64,000 bases of DNA, taken from contig NC_134443.1 of assembly GCF_030867145.1 (NCBI RefSeq), positions 1,612,001 through 1,676,000 on the forward strand, written 5' to 3'. The translations under genes were made by a program, and so were the position numbers. This DNA comes from Opisthocomus hoazin (taxonomy: Eukaryota > Chordata > Aves > Opisthocomiformes > Opisthocomidae). Shown here piece by piece: positions 45,336 through 55,700 of this stretch; within the stretch, counting starts at the first letter, position 1; the number at the start of each line of letters is the position of its first letter. The notes under the pieces were generated by a model that saw only the letters and a program-made list of their open reading frames with translations, was not told the DNA's origin and searched no databases.

Positions 45336-45780
45336 GGGTAATTCCACATCAGAGAATCAAGCTGCAGAGAGAAGTTAAGGGAGACCCCAGGAGCTCGTCG
45401 TCCCCTCCCTCACCCCAAGACTGCAGGCACGCGACGATGGTGGACCCCAAAACCACCCACAGTGGGGGATCTGGCTGCCAGACAGCCCGGCGGGTGGTGG
45501 GACGCTGCAGCTCACCCGAGCCCTCCGCCCCGGCACCCACCTGCAGTGCCGCCGGCCGCAGCCTCCGAGGCGACCCCGAAAAGGCAAAACGCGGCGCCCG
45601 GCCGGCCCCGACCCTCGCCGACTTCTCGGGCAGCAACAAATGAAAGCGCAAAGCCAGGGGTTCCTCTTCCACACCCCGGCATCTGCAAACAGCAACTCCC
45701 CACCGCGATTTCACACCTCGCCCATCACCAGCAGCCTCCCACCCTCACCTCCCGCCCCGCAGTCCCCACGGCAGTGGGGT

Positions 45781-46145
45781 CGCAGAATCCCAGCGGGGGG
45801 CGGCTGGAAGGGCCCTCTGTGGGTCACCCAGCCCAACCCCCTGCCCAAGCAGGGTCACCCAGAGCAGGGGGCACAGCACCATGGCCAGGGGGGTTGGAAT
45901 ATCTCCAGAGAAGGAGACTCCACAGCCTCCCTGGGCAGCCTGGGCCAGGGCTCCATCACCCTCAGAGGGAAGAAGTTCTTCCTCAGGTTCAGCTGGAGCT
46001 TCCTCTGCTCCAGTTTGTGCCCGTTGCCCCTTGTCCTGTCACTGGACACCACTGGAAAGAGCCTGGCCCCATCCTCCTGACCCCCACCCTGCAGATATTT
46101 GTAAGCATTTCTAAGGTCCCCTTGCAGCCTTCTCTTCTCCAGGCC
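45781..46145 (-). mobile_element. CR1 LINE 3' fragment
   Basis: About 365 bp of CR1 3' end in minus orientation, upstream of the receptor C V exon on the gene's strand. Confidence 0.92.
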
Positions 46146-47149
46146 GCTTGTCCCCCGCTGCAGGCAGAAACCACGCTGTTTCATACGGACCTCGCAGATC
46201 CCGCAGCGCTGCACCAGCCCAGAGATTTGCCTTCAGCCCCCGCCCCCTGGGGTCACCCCACTCCAGCGCAGGGTCAGGGTCTCACCCCCCACCCCCAGGA
46301 TTTGCCCCCCACCGCCGCCATCTCACACACGAGGAGGAGGAACCCAGGGCCAATGCCGGCTCCCGTTCCCCTCCAGCACACGCTAACGACCAAAAACCCG
46401 ACCGTGTAAATCCAGGAGGGGCTCAGCAGGTAACAAAAACTGGGGGTGCCTGTGCCCTCCACACCCAGAGCTCAGCCTGCCAGGGTCGGGGCTGGGTCCT
46501 GGCCTTCCCCCTCACCGAGGGGCAGAGGCAGCTGAACTCATGAGAGCTTAGACCTTTTCGCTCCTTAGAAAAAAAAAAAAACAAACAGAGTTGCAACACG
46601 TTTAAGTACCAAAGGTCGCTGCAAGTCACTCCGGCACGCACTAAGTGCTCCCCCAGCGAAAGCGTGTCGTGAAATAGGCCACTGCTCCCGAAACAGCTGC
46701 CGGAGAGGGCCGAGAACGCGGGGAGGAGAGAAATGCGGTGTTTTATTATTTATCACACGCGATTAGGGAGCGAGATGCCCTCTCACGGAGCGCTCCCTCC
46801 CGGGGCCAGCCCAGCAGGAACACTGCCTAGCACTTTGTGAGGAGCATCTTCGCCAGGAGAGCCCCCGCAGCACTCAGCAAACCCCGTCCCATCCCCTCCT
46901 GCCTCTGTTTGCGTCGCTCCAGGGCGCGGGCCTGGCTGCGGCGGGCGGCTCTGGGGCTTGGCCGTGCCCTCCGGACCACCACGCTCGGGGACCGGCAGCT
47001 CAGGGCTCAGCCAGAGCCTGGGGGTGAGGCTGCAGGTGGAGGGGGGGGACTCAGCGCTGGCTGCTGCCCCCCAGCCAGGGTGCAGAACAGGGCTATGGGG
47101 GTAGAGGCCCCCCCACCAAGGCCCTCAGTGCCCCCCAGCCTTGGGTCTC

Positions 47150-47800
47150 CCCAGCTCTGGGCCCCCCCAGAGCCTGCGGGATTGGATCCCAGCCCCAGCC
47201 CCAGGTTCACCCCGGCCCCACGGCCGAGGCTCTTCAGCCCCCCAGGCCCATCCCAGCCCCGCGGCCCAGGCCCCTCAGCCCCAGGCCCCACAGCCCAGGC
47301 CCTTCAGCTCCCCAGGCCCACCCCAGCCCCCCAGCACTGGTCCCCCACCCCGGCCCCACAGCCCAGGCCCTTCAGCCCCCCAGGCCCACCCCAGCCCCAG
47401 AGCCCCAGCCCCACTCCAGCCCCAGGCCCCTGGGACCAGGCCCAATCCAGCACCAGCCCCTCAGCCCCACAGCCCACCCTGGCTCCTCGGACCAGGCCCC
47501 TCAGCCCCAAGCCCCCCCCCAGCCCCACAACCCAGGTCCCTCAGCCCCCCAGGCCCAGTCCAGCCCCAGCTCCTCAGCCCCACGCCCACCCTGGCCCCTC
47601 AGGCCCACCTCAGCCCCACAGCCCCTGCCCCTCAGCCCCAGGCCCCGCCCCCACAACCCAGCCCCTCAGTCCCAGGCCCACCCTGGCTCCTCGGACCAGG
47701 CCCCTCAGCCCCAGGCCCCTCAGGCCCACCCTGGCCCCCCAAGCCCCAGCGCCCCCGGAGGCTCCGGCCCCCCTCAGACCTCTCCGGCCCCCCCAAGGCC
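47150..47800. repeat. CCCCAGGCCCCTCAGCCCCA-type minisatellite
   Basis: Irregular pyrimidine-rich tandem units of about 12-40 bp. They create an open proline-rich frame on plus that should not be taken as a gene. Confidence 0.85.
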
Positions 47801-47889
47801 CGCCCCCCAGCCCCGGGCTCCCGGGGAAGCCCCGCTGTCGCCCTCGGCCCCAACCGCCCACCCTCCCAAGACCCCGCCGCCGCCGGGCG

Positions 47890-48110
47890 CCCACTGATGA
47901 CGCACGAAGCGGGCACGGGAAAAGCCCCGCCCAGCGCCTCGTTCTCACCTAGCGGCGGCGCCGTCCAAATCACGCGGGATTTCCGAGGCTATAAATAACC
48001 CCTCCGGTGGGAGGTGCGGCGCTCTGTGCGCGGCCGGGGGGAGGCGGGGGCGGAGCGCGGAGGGGGCGGGCCGGGCCGGGCCGGGCCGGGCCCGGTGATG
48101 ACGGTGCTGG
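47890..48110. promoter_or_regulatory. CpG-rich promoter-like block, target gene unknown
   Basis: On plus, TATAAATA at 47990-47997 is preceded by a GC box (47920s), a CCAAAT element (about 47975), a Rel-like CGGGATTTCC, and a CRE-like TGATGACGCA (about 47893), with a GC-rich start region downstream. The same bases read CTATAAATAA, a MEF2-type match. On minus, a strong donor CTAG/GTGAGA follows at 47949, so a minus-strand noncoding first exon is also possible. No attached coding exon was found either way. Confidence 0.45.
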
Positions 48111-48174
48111 GGCCAAAGTCCTGGGGCAAAGGTCTTGGGATAGCACGGTAGAGCCCGGGTGGGTGCCCTGAAGG

Positions 48175-48435
48175 GGCAAGGCCGAGGCCTGTGAGGGCTG
48201 AGGCCTGGTCCTGAGGCCTGTGAGGACTGAGGCCTGGTCCCGATGCCTGGTCCTGAGGCCTGTGAGGGCTGAGGGCGGGTGCTGAGGCCTGGTCCTGAGG
48301 CCTCATCTCAAGGCCTGTGAGGGCTGAGGCCTGGTCCTGAGGCCTCATCTCGAGGCCTGTGAGGACTGAGGCCTGGTCCTGAGGCCTGGTCCTGAGGCCT
48401 CATCTCGAGGCCTGTGAGGGTTGAAGCCTGGCCCC
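48175..48435. repeat. TGAGGCCTGGTCCTGAGGCC-type minisatellite
   Basis: Tandem units containing the StuI-like AGGCCT core, starting about 180 bp downstream of the TATA-like element. Confidence 0.9.
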
Positions 48436-50199
48436 AGAGCGTGGTGCTGAGGGCTGTGAGGGCCAAAGCGGGTCTGGACCCCTCGGTTCCCCTCCCCGTT
48501 CCACGCAGCCGTCCTGCCTGGGGCAGGCCCGCGAGGGGCAGCGGCTGTGTCGCGCTGTCCCACGCTCGCTGCCCTCGTGGCTGGCCCCCGGTGCTGACCT
48601 GGCCCTGCGGCAGCCCCAGGCTGGGGGGAAGCGGAGACCCGTGGGCAGCGCCTGCCTGTAACCTCCGCTGAGGCCAAGCGCCGAGCTGGGGCGCTGCCGT
48701 TAGCCCCCGCTTTTCCATCCCTCTGCCATGCAAACGACTTCGGGGAACCTCAGCCCTCCCTCCGTCTCTTTTTTTTTCCTCTCCAAGAGCTGGTGATTTA
48801 TTGGGAGCGAGATCAAATTATATTTTGTCACCAGCCTGGGTAACAGAGGGCTGAAAGATTAAATCCCAGCATGGCAGCCGGTGGTGAGGGAAGGGATGGG
48901 AATCAGATCTCTGTTTGGTTACAGCATGTCACTATCGGGCGCTGGCCTCGGAGAGACAAATTGCAGTTTGCTGGAGGGAATCTTTATTTAATTATATTTT
49001 TGCCCCCGCTTTTAACCTGCTGCGGATGTCAGGGTGACTCAGAGTTAAATCACGGCTGTCCGTTCCCCCCCTCCACCGCTGAACAAGCTCCGAGCTGCCA
49101 GGTTGTGTTTCTCTGCCTGCCCGGCGGTTTTCCTGGCATTTCAGAGAAAATCCTGGGACCCGAGGGTCTGCTGGTCCCTGGGGGGGGGGTCCTCCCCCCC
49201 AAAAAAAACCCCACATAGGCTAGGGCAGGGGTTTCACCTGCACCCACAAACTTTGCAGAGACGCTCCGCTCCCGCCCGTCGCGCCGAGGGATGGCAGCGG
49301 GATCAAATTGCGCAGCCCACCCCGACTTCTCCCGAAGGTTGCAGCGGGAGGAAGAAACGAGGCGAGAGATTTCTGCGCGCTGCGAGGAGGCGGTGAGCCT
49401 TGCCGCCATCCGGGGGAATAAATTAGAATACATCTTGGGAATAAATTTGCGAGGAGGGGAGGGTTGTTTCCCGAGGGGAGGAGGCTGCATCTCCGGCGAG
49501 GCAGAGACACCTCGGGGCTTGGGTTTCGGTGCTGAGCTGATCGCTTTGAAGCTTCCTGGCCCGGTGCGGAGTTAGAGGGGTTACGGACGGAGAAGAAACT
49601 TAATGTCTCTCCCTCCCTCCATGTCCATCCATCCGTCCAGCCGTGCTTCCATCCGCCCGCTCCTCGCTCCGGCGAAAGCCATTAAGAATGACAAAGCGCC
49701 TTTTTGGGGTTTAAAAATGGGTCCCCGGGAGCAGCAGGGAAACCGCTGGGTTCATGCATAATAAACCAGGCGTGGAAAGACGCCGAGCGAGAGGCTGCGT
49801 TTGTAGGGAAACGAAATCGTTAAGCGAGGCTCTCTGCAGGGTTTTTCTGGGAAAAAAAAAAAATATGAGCTGAAGTCAAGCCAGGCTGGGAGCGGAGGGG
49901 CTGGCAAACCTCCCGTGCCCCTCTTGGCATCGGCTCCGGCTAAAAGCTGCGGTGAATGGGGTCAGCGGAGCCCGGCGCGCGTCCTGCCGCCCCGCCGGCC
50001 GCCGGGTTGGGGTCCCCGGGCCCGCGGAGCCCCCCAGCCCTGAAGGGTTGGCCTGTGGCGGGCGGGGGAAGGAGCTCGCTCCTCCCCGGGGCCGCCGCGG
50101 CACCCACGTCCCCAAGGCCGCCGGCCATGTCACCGCCCCGAGCCGCTCTGTCCCCTCCATCACGACGTTCCCGCAGAACAAAGGCGACCGGCAGCCTCT

Positions 50200-52292
50200 T
50201 TTTTAACATTTATATTTATATATATATATAAAAAAATTAAATATATATAATATATTGTGTTTAAGACTAAAAATATAGTACATAATATTTAAAAAAAAAA
50301 CATAAGGAAAATGAAAAATAAAAAAATGGGAGGCCGGGGCAGGGTGGGGGATCACAGATACGTGTCTCTGGGGGGGGGGGTCTAAAACAGCCTGTGCTAA
50401 GGAAGGGACCCGCTCGCCCGGTGCCGGGGGGCTCGGCCGGGGCCTCAGGGGGGGCCCCATTCCCACCGCGGGCGGGGGGAAGTTTTAATTTAAAGCTTCG
50501 GCTTCGATTCGCGGCACCCGGGGATGGCTGGGGCGGGAGGCCCGGCCCGCGCTGCCGCGGTGGCTATTGCTATTGAGGTGGGGTGCAGCACCTGGAGCGG
50601 GGAGCAGCCCCCCCGAGACGGGGCTGTCCCCCGGGGTGGGGTGGGGGGCGCGGTCTGAGGGTGTCGGGGCGGGACGAGGAGGGGGGGAAATGAGGCACCA
50701 TTGCGAGAAATGGCACGCAGTCCTGCAGTCGGAGGCTGGGTGCAGGCTCAGCACCGTCCAGGGTTTGGCCTGTCCTGACAGTACCTTTTTGGGGGGGGCG
50801 AGGGGGAAAGGAGAGGGGCAGGGGACCCCCCCTCCCTGGGTCGTGCCGCTGGGGCTGCGTCGGCAGCACGGCTCTGCCAGCCCGTTCCCAAACCCTCCCA
50901 GAATCGTACCTGCGGGCGACGGGGCCGGATCCAGCCCGCCAGCGTCCGGCTCTGTCGGTGCGGGGGGACGGGGACCGCAAAGCACGTGTGTGTCCCCCCC
51001 CAGCAAGGGGAGATGTTTCGTACCTAATCCCGGGGACAGCTTCAGGCAGCGCCGTCGCCGGGAAGGGCTCCCCAGCCTCCGCTCTCCCTCCGCAACTCAT
51101 CACACCCCGGCAAGACCCCCCGTCCCCCAGCTCCCGAGCCGGCAGGCGGCGAAATCGGGGCGTCCCCATCGCCCCAGCCGCCCCAGTGCCTCCCAGTCCC
51201 TGGAGCTGGGGGACCGGCCGAGCTCCCGCTCCCGGCTAGGTTTGGTTTGCCGCGGCTCAAAAAAACATTCGCCAAACCCTCGAGGCCAGGCGGTGCCGGG
51301 GATGGGGCTGCGGAGCGGCAACGCTTGCTGGGGGCTGCGAGGGCGCTTCCATCCCTCCTACACGTCTCGATATGCATTCGCGAGGGAGCCCACCGCGTCC
51401 CCACGCCGGCGGGACAGAGCCGGGCGGTCCAGCGGGTGTTGCTCGGGGGGCTGCTCGGGGTCAGGCTGGCAGCAGCGGGCCGGACACCCACCGCTGCCTG
51501 TCCCGCGGGTGGGAGCGTGCGTATGGAGAGGGGGTGGGGGACGCGCAGGGGGCTCTGCTGCTCCGAACTCGCTGGGACGCCCCTTCTCGCGGCTCCGAGG
51601 GGCTGTCGGCGGGTGGGACGGATGGGGAAGCAGGGAGCCGGTCCCGAGCGGGGGCTGTCCCCGACGTCAAGGCACAGGAAAGGGGAACGGGCCGGGACGG
51701 GGCTTTTTTGGGGCGAAAACAGAAAGGAGGCGTTGCATTTACGGATGTACATACAACACGTATGCACACACATGTAGCACCTCCCTGCTCCCGCGCACAG
51801 GGGTCTGGGTGCAATGGGGGGGGTTTGTGGGGGCAGCTCGTGCGCAGCCCCTCGCTCCTGCTGCCTCGGGGATGCTGGGGACCCATCGGCGAAGGATCCA
51901 GCCCCGTGGAGCTCGGGGCAGGGGGATCCAGGGCGGTGGGAGAGCGGGGGCTGCAGAGCCGGCCCCGCATGCACCCGCTGAGGCTGGGTGGGACGGGGGC
52001 AACGGGGTGGGCATGGCAGGGAGGACGGCCCCCCACCCTCTCCCTCCTCCGGGAAGGTACCGAAAAGAAAGAACTGAACGAGTGGAAGCTCGAAGAGACT
52101 CGGGGCGCGTCCCCGCCGCCAGCACACCCTGGGGAGGGGTGGCACGGCACATGGAGTCCAGCCGCCGGAGGAGAAGCGGGGCAGGAGGGTCAGGATGAGC
52201 CCCTGAATATCAGGGGACAGTCGTGAGGTACCTGTGGACCCCCGCCGCCCGCGCCCCCCTCCTTCGGCGCTGCCTGCCAACCCCCGCCCGCC
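50200..52292 (-). other. KIRREL1: KIRREL1 3' UTR (extent uncertain)
   Basis: An AT-rich block at 50.2-50.35 kb looks like the end of a vertebrate 3' UTR. ATTAAA occurs on minus near 50485, and AATAAA on minus near 48.80 and 48.99 kb, so the transcript may extend to about 48.8 kb. No coding signal was recognised in the interval. Confidence 0.5.
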
Positions 52293-52763
52293 CTAGACGT
52301 GCGTCTGCATCCGCTGCTGGAAGCGCTGCCCGTAGTCCGAGTGCTGGGAGGTGTAGGAGAAGCGGGTGGCACTGGCGTACTTGCCCATGGGGTCGTAGGC
52401 GTCGTAGGGTGCCCGGTCCAGGCTGGGGGGCTGGCCGTACCCCAGGCGATACGTGGCGTAACCGGCGCCGGCCGGGAAGGCGGCGTGACCCCCGTAGTTC
52501 TCGTAGGAGAGCTGGCTCGCCGTCTCGCCGCCCGTCGTGCCGGGTGGGGGTCCGGGTCCCGGCGCCGCCTCGGCGTTGTAGTCGGACGCGGGGCCGCGGC
52601 TGTAGGTGTTGAGCTGAGCGTAGCCGCTGGAGTGCGAGAGGCGCGAGGGCGGGCGGGTGTCGTAGCGCGCCGGGCCGGGGTTGCGGTAGTCGGCGTAGAG
52701 GACGGTGCGGGAGGACGGGCGGTCCTCGTGGGCGCGGACGTTGTAGTAGCCGTTGGTGGGGTC
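52293..52763 (-). CDS. KIRREL1: KIRREL1 exon 15 (tail, PDZ ligand)
   Basis: 471 nt from [19 protein letters not shown] to the TAG. Contains [10 protein letters not shown] and other tyrosines suited to SH2 binding, and ends QTHV for PDZ proteins. Confidence 0.97.
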   Translation of the reverse strand, partial: DPTNGYYNVRAHEDRPSSRTVLYADYRNPGPARYDTRPPSRLSHSSGYAQLNTYSRGPASDYNAEAAPGPGPPPGTTGGETASQLSYENYGGHAAFPAGAGYATYRLGYGQPPSLDRAPYDAYDPMGKYASATRFSYTSQHSDYGQRFQQRMQTHV

Positions 52764-55700
52764 CTGCGGGGAGAAGGGGACGGTGGGGGGGGGATGTGCT
52801 GAGACTGGCAAGGACCGGGGTCCCTTTCACAGAATCACAGAATCCCAGCATGGGGGGGGTTGGCAGGGACCTCTGTGGGTCCCCCAGCCCAACCCCCTGC
52901 CCAAGCAGGGTCACCCAGAGCAGGGGGCACAGCACCGCGGCCAGGGGGGTTGGAATATCTCCAGAGAAGGAGACTCCACAGCCTCCCTGGGCAGCCTGGG
53001 CCAGGGCTCCGTCACCCTCAGAGGGAAGAAGTTCTTCCTCGGGTTCAGCTGGAGCTTCCTCTGCCCCAGTTTGTGCCCGTTGTCCCTTGTCCTGTTGCTG
53101 GGCACCACTGGAAAGAGCCTGGCCCCGTCCTCCTGACCCCCACCCTGCAGATATTTAGAGGCATTTCTAAGGTCCCCTCTCAGCCTTCTCTTCTCCAGGC
53201 TGAACAAGCCCAGCTCCCTCAGCCTCTCCTCATAGCAGAGATGCTCTCATCCCCTCCTCATCCTCATAGCCCTCCGCTGGACTCTCTCCAGTAGCTCCTC
53301 ATCTCTCTTGAACTGGGGAGCCCAGCACTGGACCCAGCACTGCAGATGGGGCCTCCCCAGGGCAGAGCAGAGGGGGAGGAGAACCTCCCTCGCCCTGCTG
53401 CCCACACTCCTCCTCATGCACCCCAGGATCCCATCGGCCTTCTGGGCACCCAGGGCACACTGCTGGCTCATGGTAACCCTGTCGTCCACCAGGACACCCA
53501 GGTCCCTCTCCACAGAGCTGCTTTCTCCTCCACCAAGCATCCCGCAACCACCCGAGCCGGGACAGAACCGGGATGTGCCCTTCTACACCCCACGCGCCCC
53601 GGCACCATCACCGGACCTTGAGCTCGTACTCCTCGCGGGTGTCGATGGTGTCGCAGCGCAGGTCCTGCTTCAGGTCCACGTCGTCCTTGAACGACTGCAG
53701 GAGAAGGTGGGAGAGAGACACACGCTCGTTCCTCCACGGTCCCATCCCGGGGACGGTGCCGTGGGGTGCCCCCATGGCGTGGGGTGTCCCTGACCGAGTA
53801 GATGGCCTTCATGACTCGGGTGGCCGTGGAGACACTGGCCGTGTCCTCCTCACGGTCCGCGTGCAGCGTCAGGGGCTCCCGGTTCACCGTCTCCACCTTG
53901 ATGTCCAGCTTGCGCAGGGTGACGTCCTTGCGGCCTGGGGACACGCAGGATCGGGGATGGATTGTCCCGCCCCTGCCCTGTGGGTAGCACCCGCGGTCCC
54001 CTCTGCCGTGGCCGCAGACCCCCCCCCCGTACCCCCCCACTCACTTCCTTTCCGGCGCCGGTAGAGGAAGCAGGCGAGTGCGACGAGGAAGCTGATGACG
54101 AGGATGCTGGCCCCGATGGTGGCACCGGCAATGATGCCCACGGGCAGGACCTCTACAGGAGACGGGGAGACGTTAGCTGGGGACACAGGGGCACTGCCAG
54201 GAGGTGGCCACGGCAGGAGGGCGTTTGCCCTCGCCGAAGCCCCAGTGCCCGCAACGCTGGAGGCCCGGGCGGGCTCCCCGGCGTCCGCGGTGCCGTGCCG
54301 GCGTTACCTTTCTCTTCCAGCTGGATGATGGCGGTCCCCGGCCCGAAGCTGTTCCAGGCCGTGCAGTTGTAACGGGTCTGGAAGTCGGCGTCCATGACGT
54401 TGTTGATGGTGAGGGTGGAGAGGACCCCGCTGCCCGTGTTGGTCCGCTCCACCGTGTACCGCTCCAGCGTCCCGGCCTCCAAGATGTTCTCCTTCCAGGC
54501 CCACGCCTGGCCCCGCCGGGGTGGGGGAGAGGGGGCTGCGTCAGCACCCGCAGCTCAGCGGCGTCGCCAGCAGCCCCCACCCCGCCGGCCCCCGCCGCGG
54601 CACTCACGATGCGGTCCGGCGGCGGCGTGCTGCCGATGAAACACTCCACCTTGCCGCGGTCCCCGCGCGCCGCGTACTGCACGGCCTCGCTCGAGATGAT
54701 GGGGGGTCCTGCGGGAGGCAAGGAGTCGGGGGGGCTTGACCAAAACCCTGGGTGGGAGGGGGACCCACCGCGCCGTAGGCACCGCATCAACCCAGCCGCG
54801 TCCCGGGTCGGGGTCCGGTGGGGCGGCACTCACCGTTGACGAAGAGGGTGACCTCGCGCTCGCCCACGCCGATGCGGGGGACGATGGCTTTGCAGACGTA
54901 CTGCCCCGCGTCGGCTTGCGTGACGGACTTCAGGTAGAGTTGGTTGCTGTTGCTCAGGACCTGGGCGCAAGCGCCGTGGGGGGCATCAGGAGGGGGCACG
55001 AGACCCTCTCCTCCCGGAGCACCCCCCCGCAGCTCAGCCGCCGCACCCTACCATGTTGGACTCCTTTTTGGTCCAGGTGAGGGTCAGCGGCGGGTTGCCG
55101 GACCACACGCACGTCAGCGTCACGTCGGAGCCGATGTCCGTGACGGTGGGTTTGGGGTCCACCACGATCCGAGGGGCAACTGGAGAAGAAGGGGGAGAGG
55201 GTGAGGGGCAGAGCTGGGGGGGGCGGCGGCAGCCTGGGGGTGCCGGTTTGGGGGTTGGGGGGGGCTGCCCCACTCACAGTGCACGTCCACCAGCGTGCTG
55301 ACGTTGGTGCTGCCGATGTCGTTGTGCACCTCGCAGGAGACGGGCTCCGTGAAGAAGGTGTAATCCACCTGCGTGTCGTACTTGTTCTCCTTGGCGTCCT
55401 CGATGATCACCCCCCCCTTGGCCCACCTGAAGGGGGGGGGCAGAAACCCAAGGCGGGCCCTTCAGGGGGTGCACGGGACCCCCAAGGCCTCTTTTGCCCC
55501 CCCCACCCCCCAGCCCCATACGATGCTGAAACCAAGCCGGGAGGTTGGGGAGGGACCTCCCGGGGTCCCCCGGGCCCCTCACCTGTAGCCTTTGATCTCG
55601 GGGTTGGCGGTCGCCATGCAGGTGAACACGACCCTCTCGCCCTCCTGCACTGTCTGGGGCTGGATGGACAGGGTGACGGTCGGGGGATCTGCGGGAGGGC

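Larger units (their letters stand above)
43900..45345 (-). pseudogene. SLAM/CD2-family receptor C, decayed third copy
   Basis: Three exon relics in the order seen in receptors A and B. The V exon (about 45008-45335) is pristine and about 99% identical to the others. The C2 exon (44152-44419) has a proper acceptor and phase, begins EPLLDPEIQSRLLSQSPAWC and keeps all the cysteines that align with receptor A, but has a TGA at 44178-44180 and a net 1-2 nt indel. Only after the frame shift does it read MCWSRG before a consensus donor, as receptor A reads LCWQQG. A transmembrane-like exon follows from 44012 (SIGLGFWTTGPALMF). No acceptable signal exon or V-exon acceptor was found; the receptor B acceptor region is replaced. 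A soluble or GPI-linked product using an alternative structure cannot be excluded. Confidence 0.72.

Noticed and set aside
46274-46462. Hydrophobic minus ORF (WIYTVGFLVV) as receptor C signal exon
   Set aside because: No donor in phase 1 follows in that frame, and the hydrophobic part is too far from an ATG for a signal peptide.
48060-48800. Protein gene downstream of the TATAAATA element
   Set aside because: The only open frames are translations of the AGGCCT array or short Arg/Pro-rich frames without homologues.
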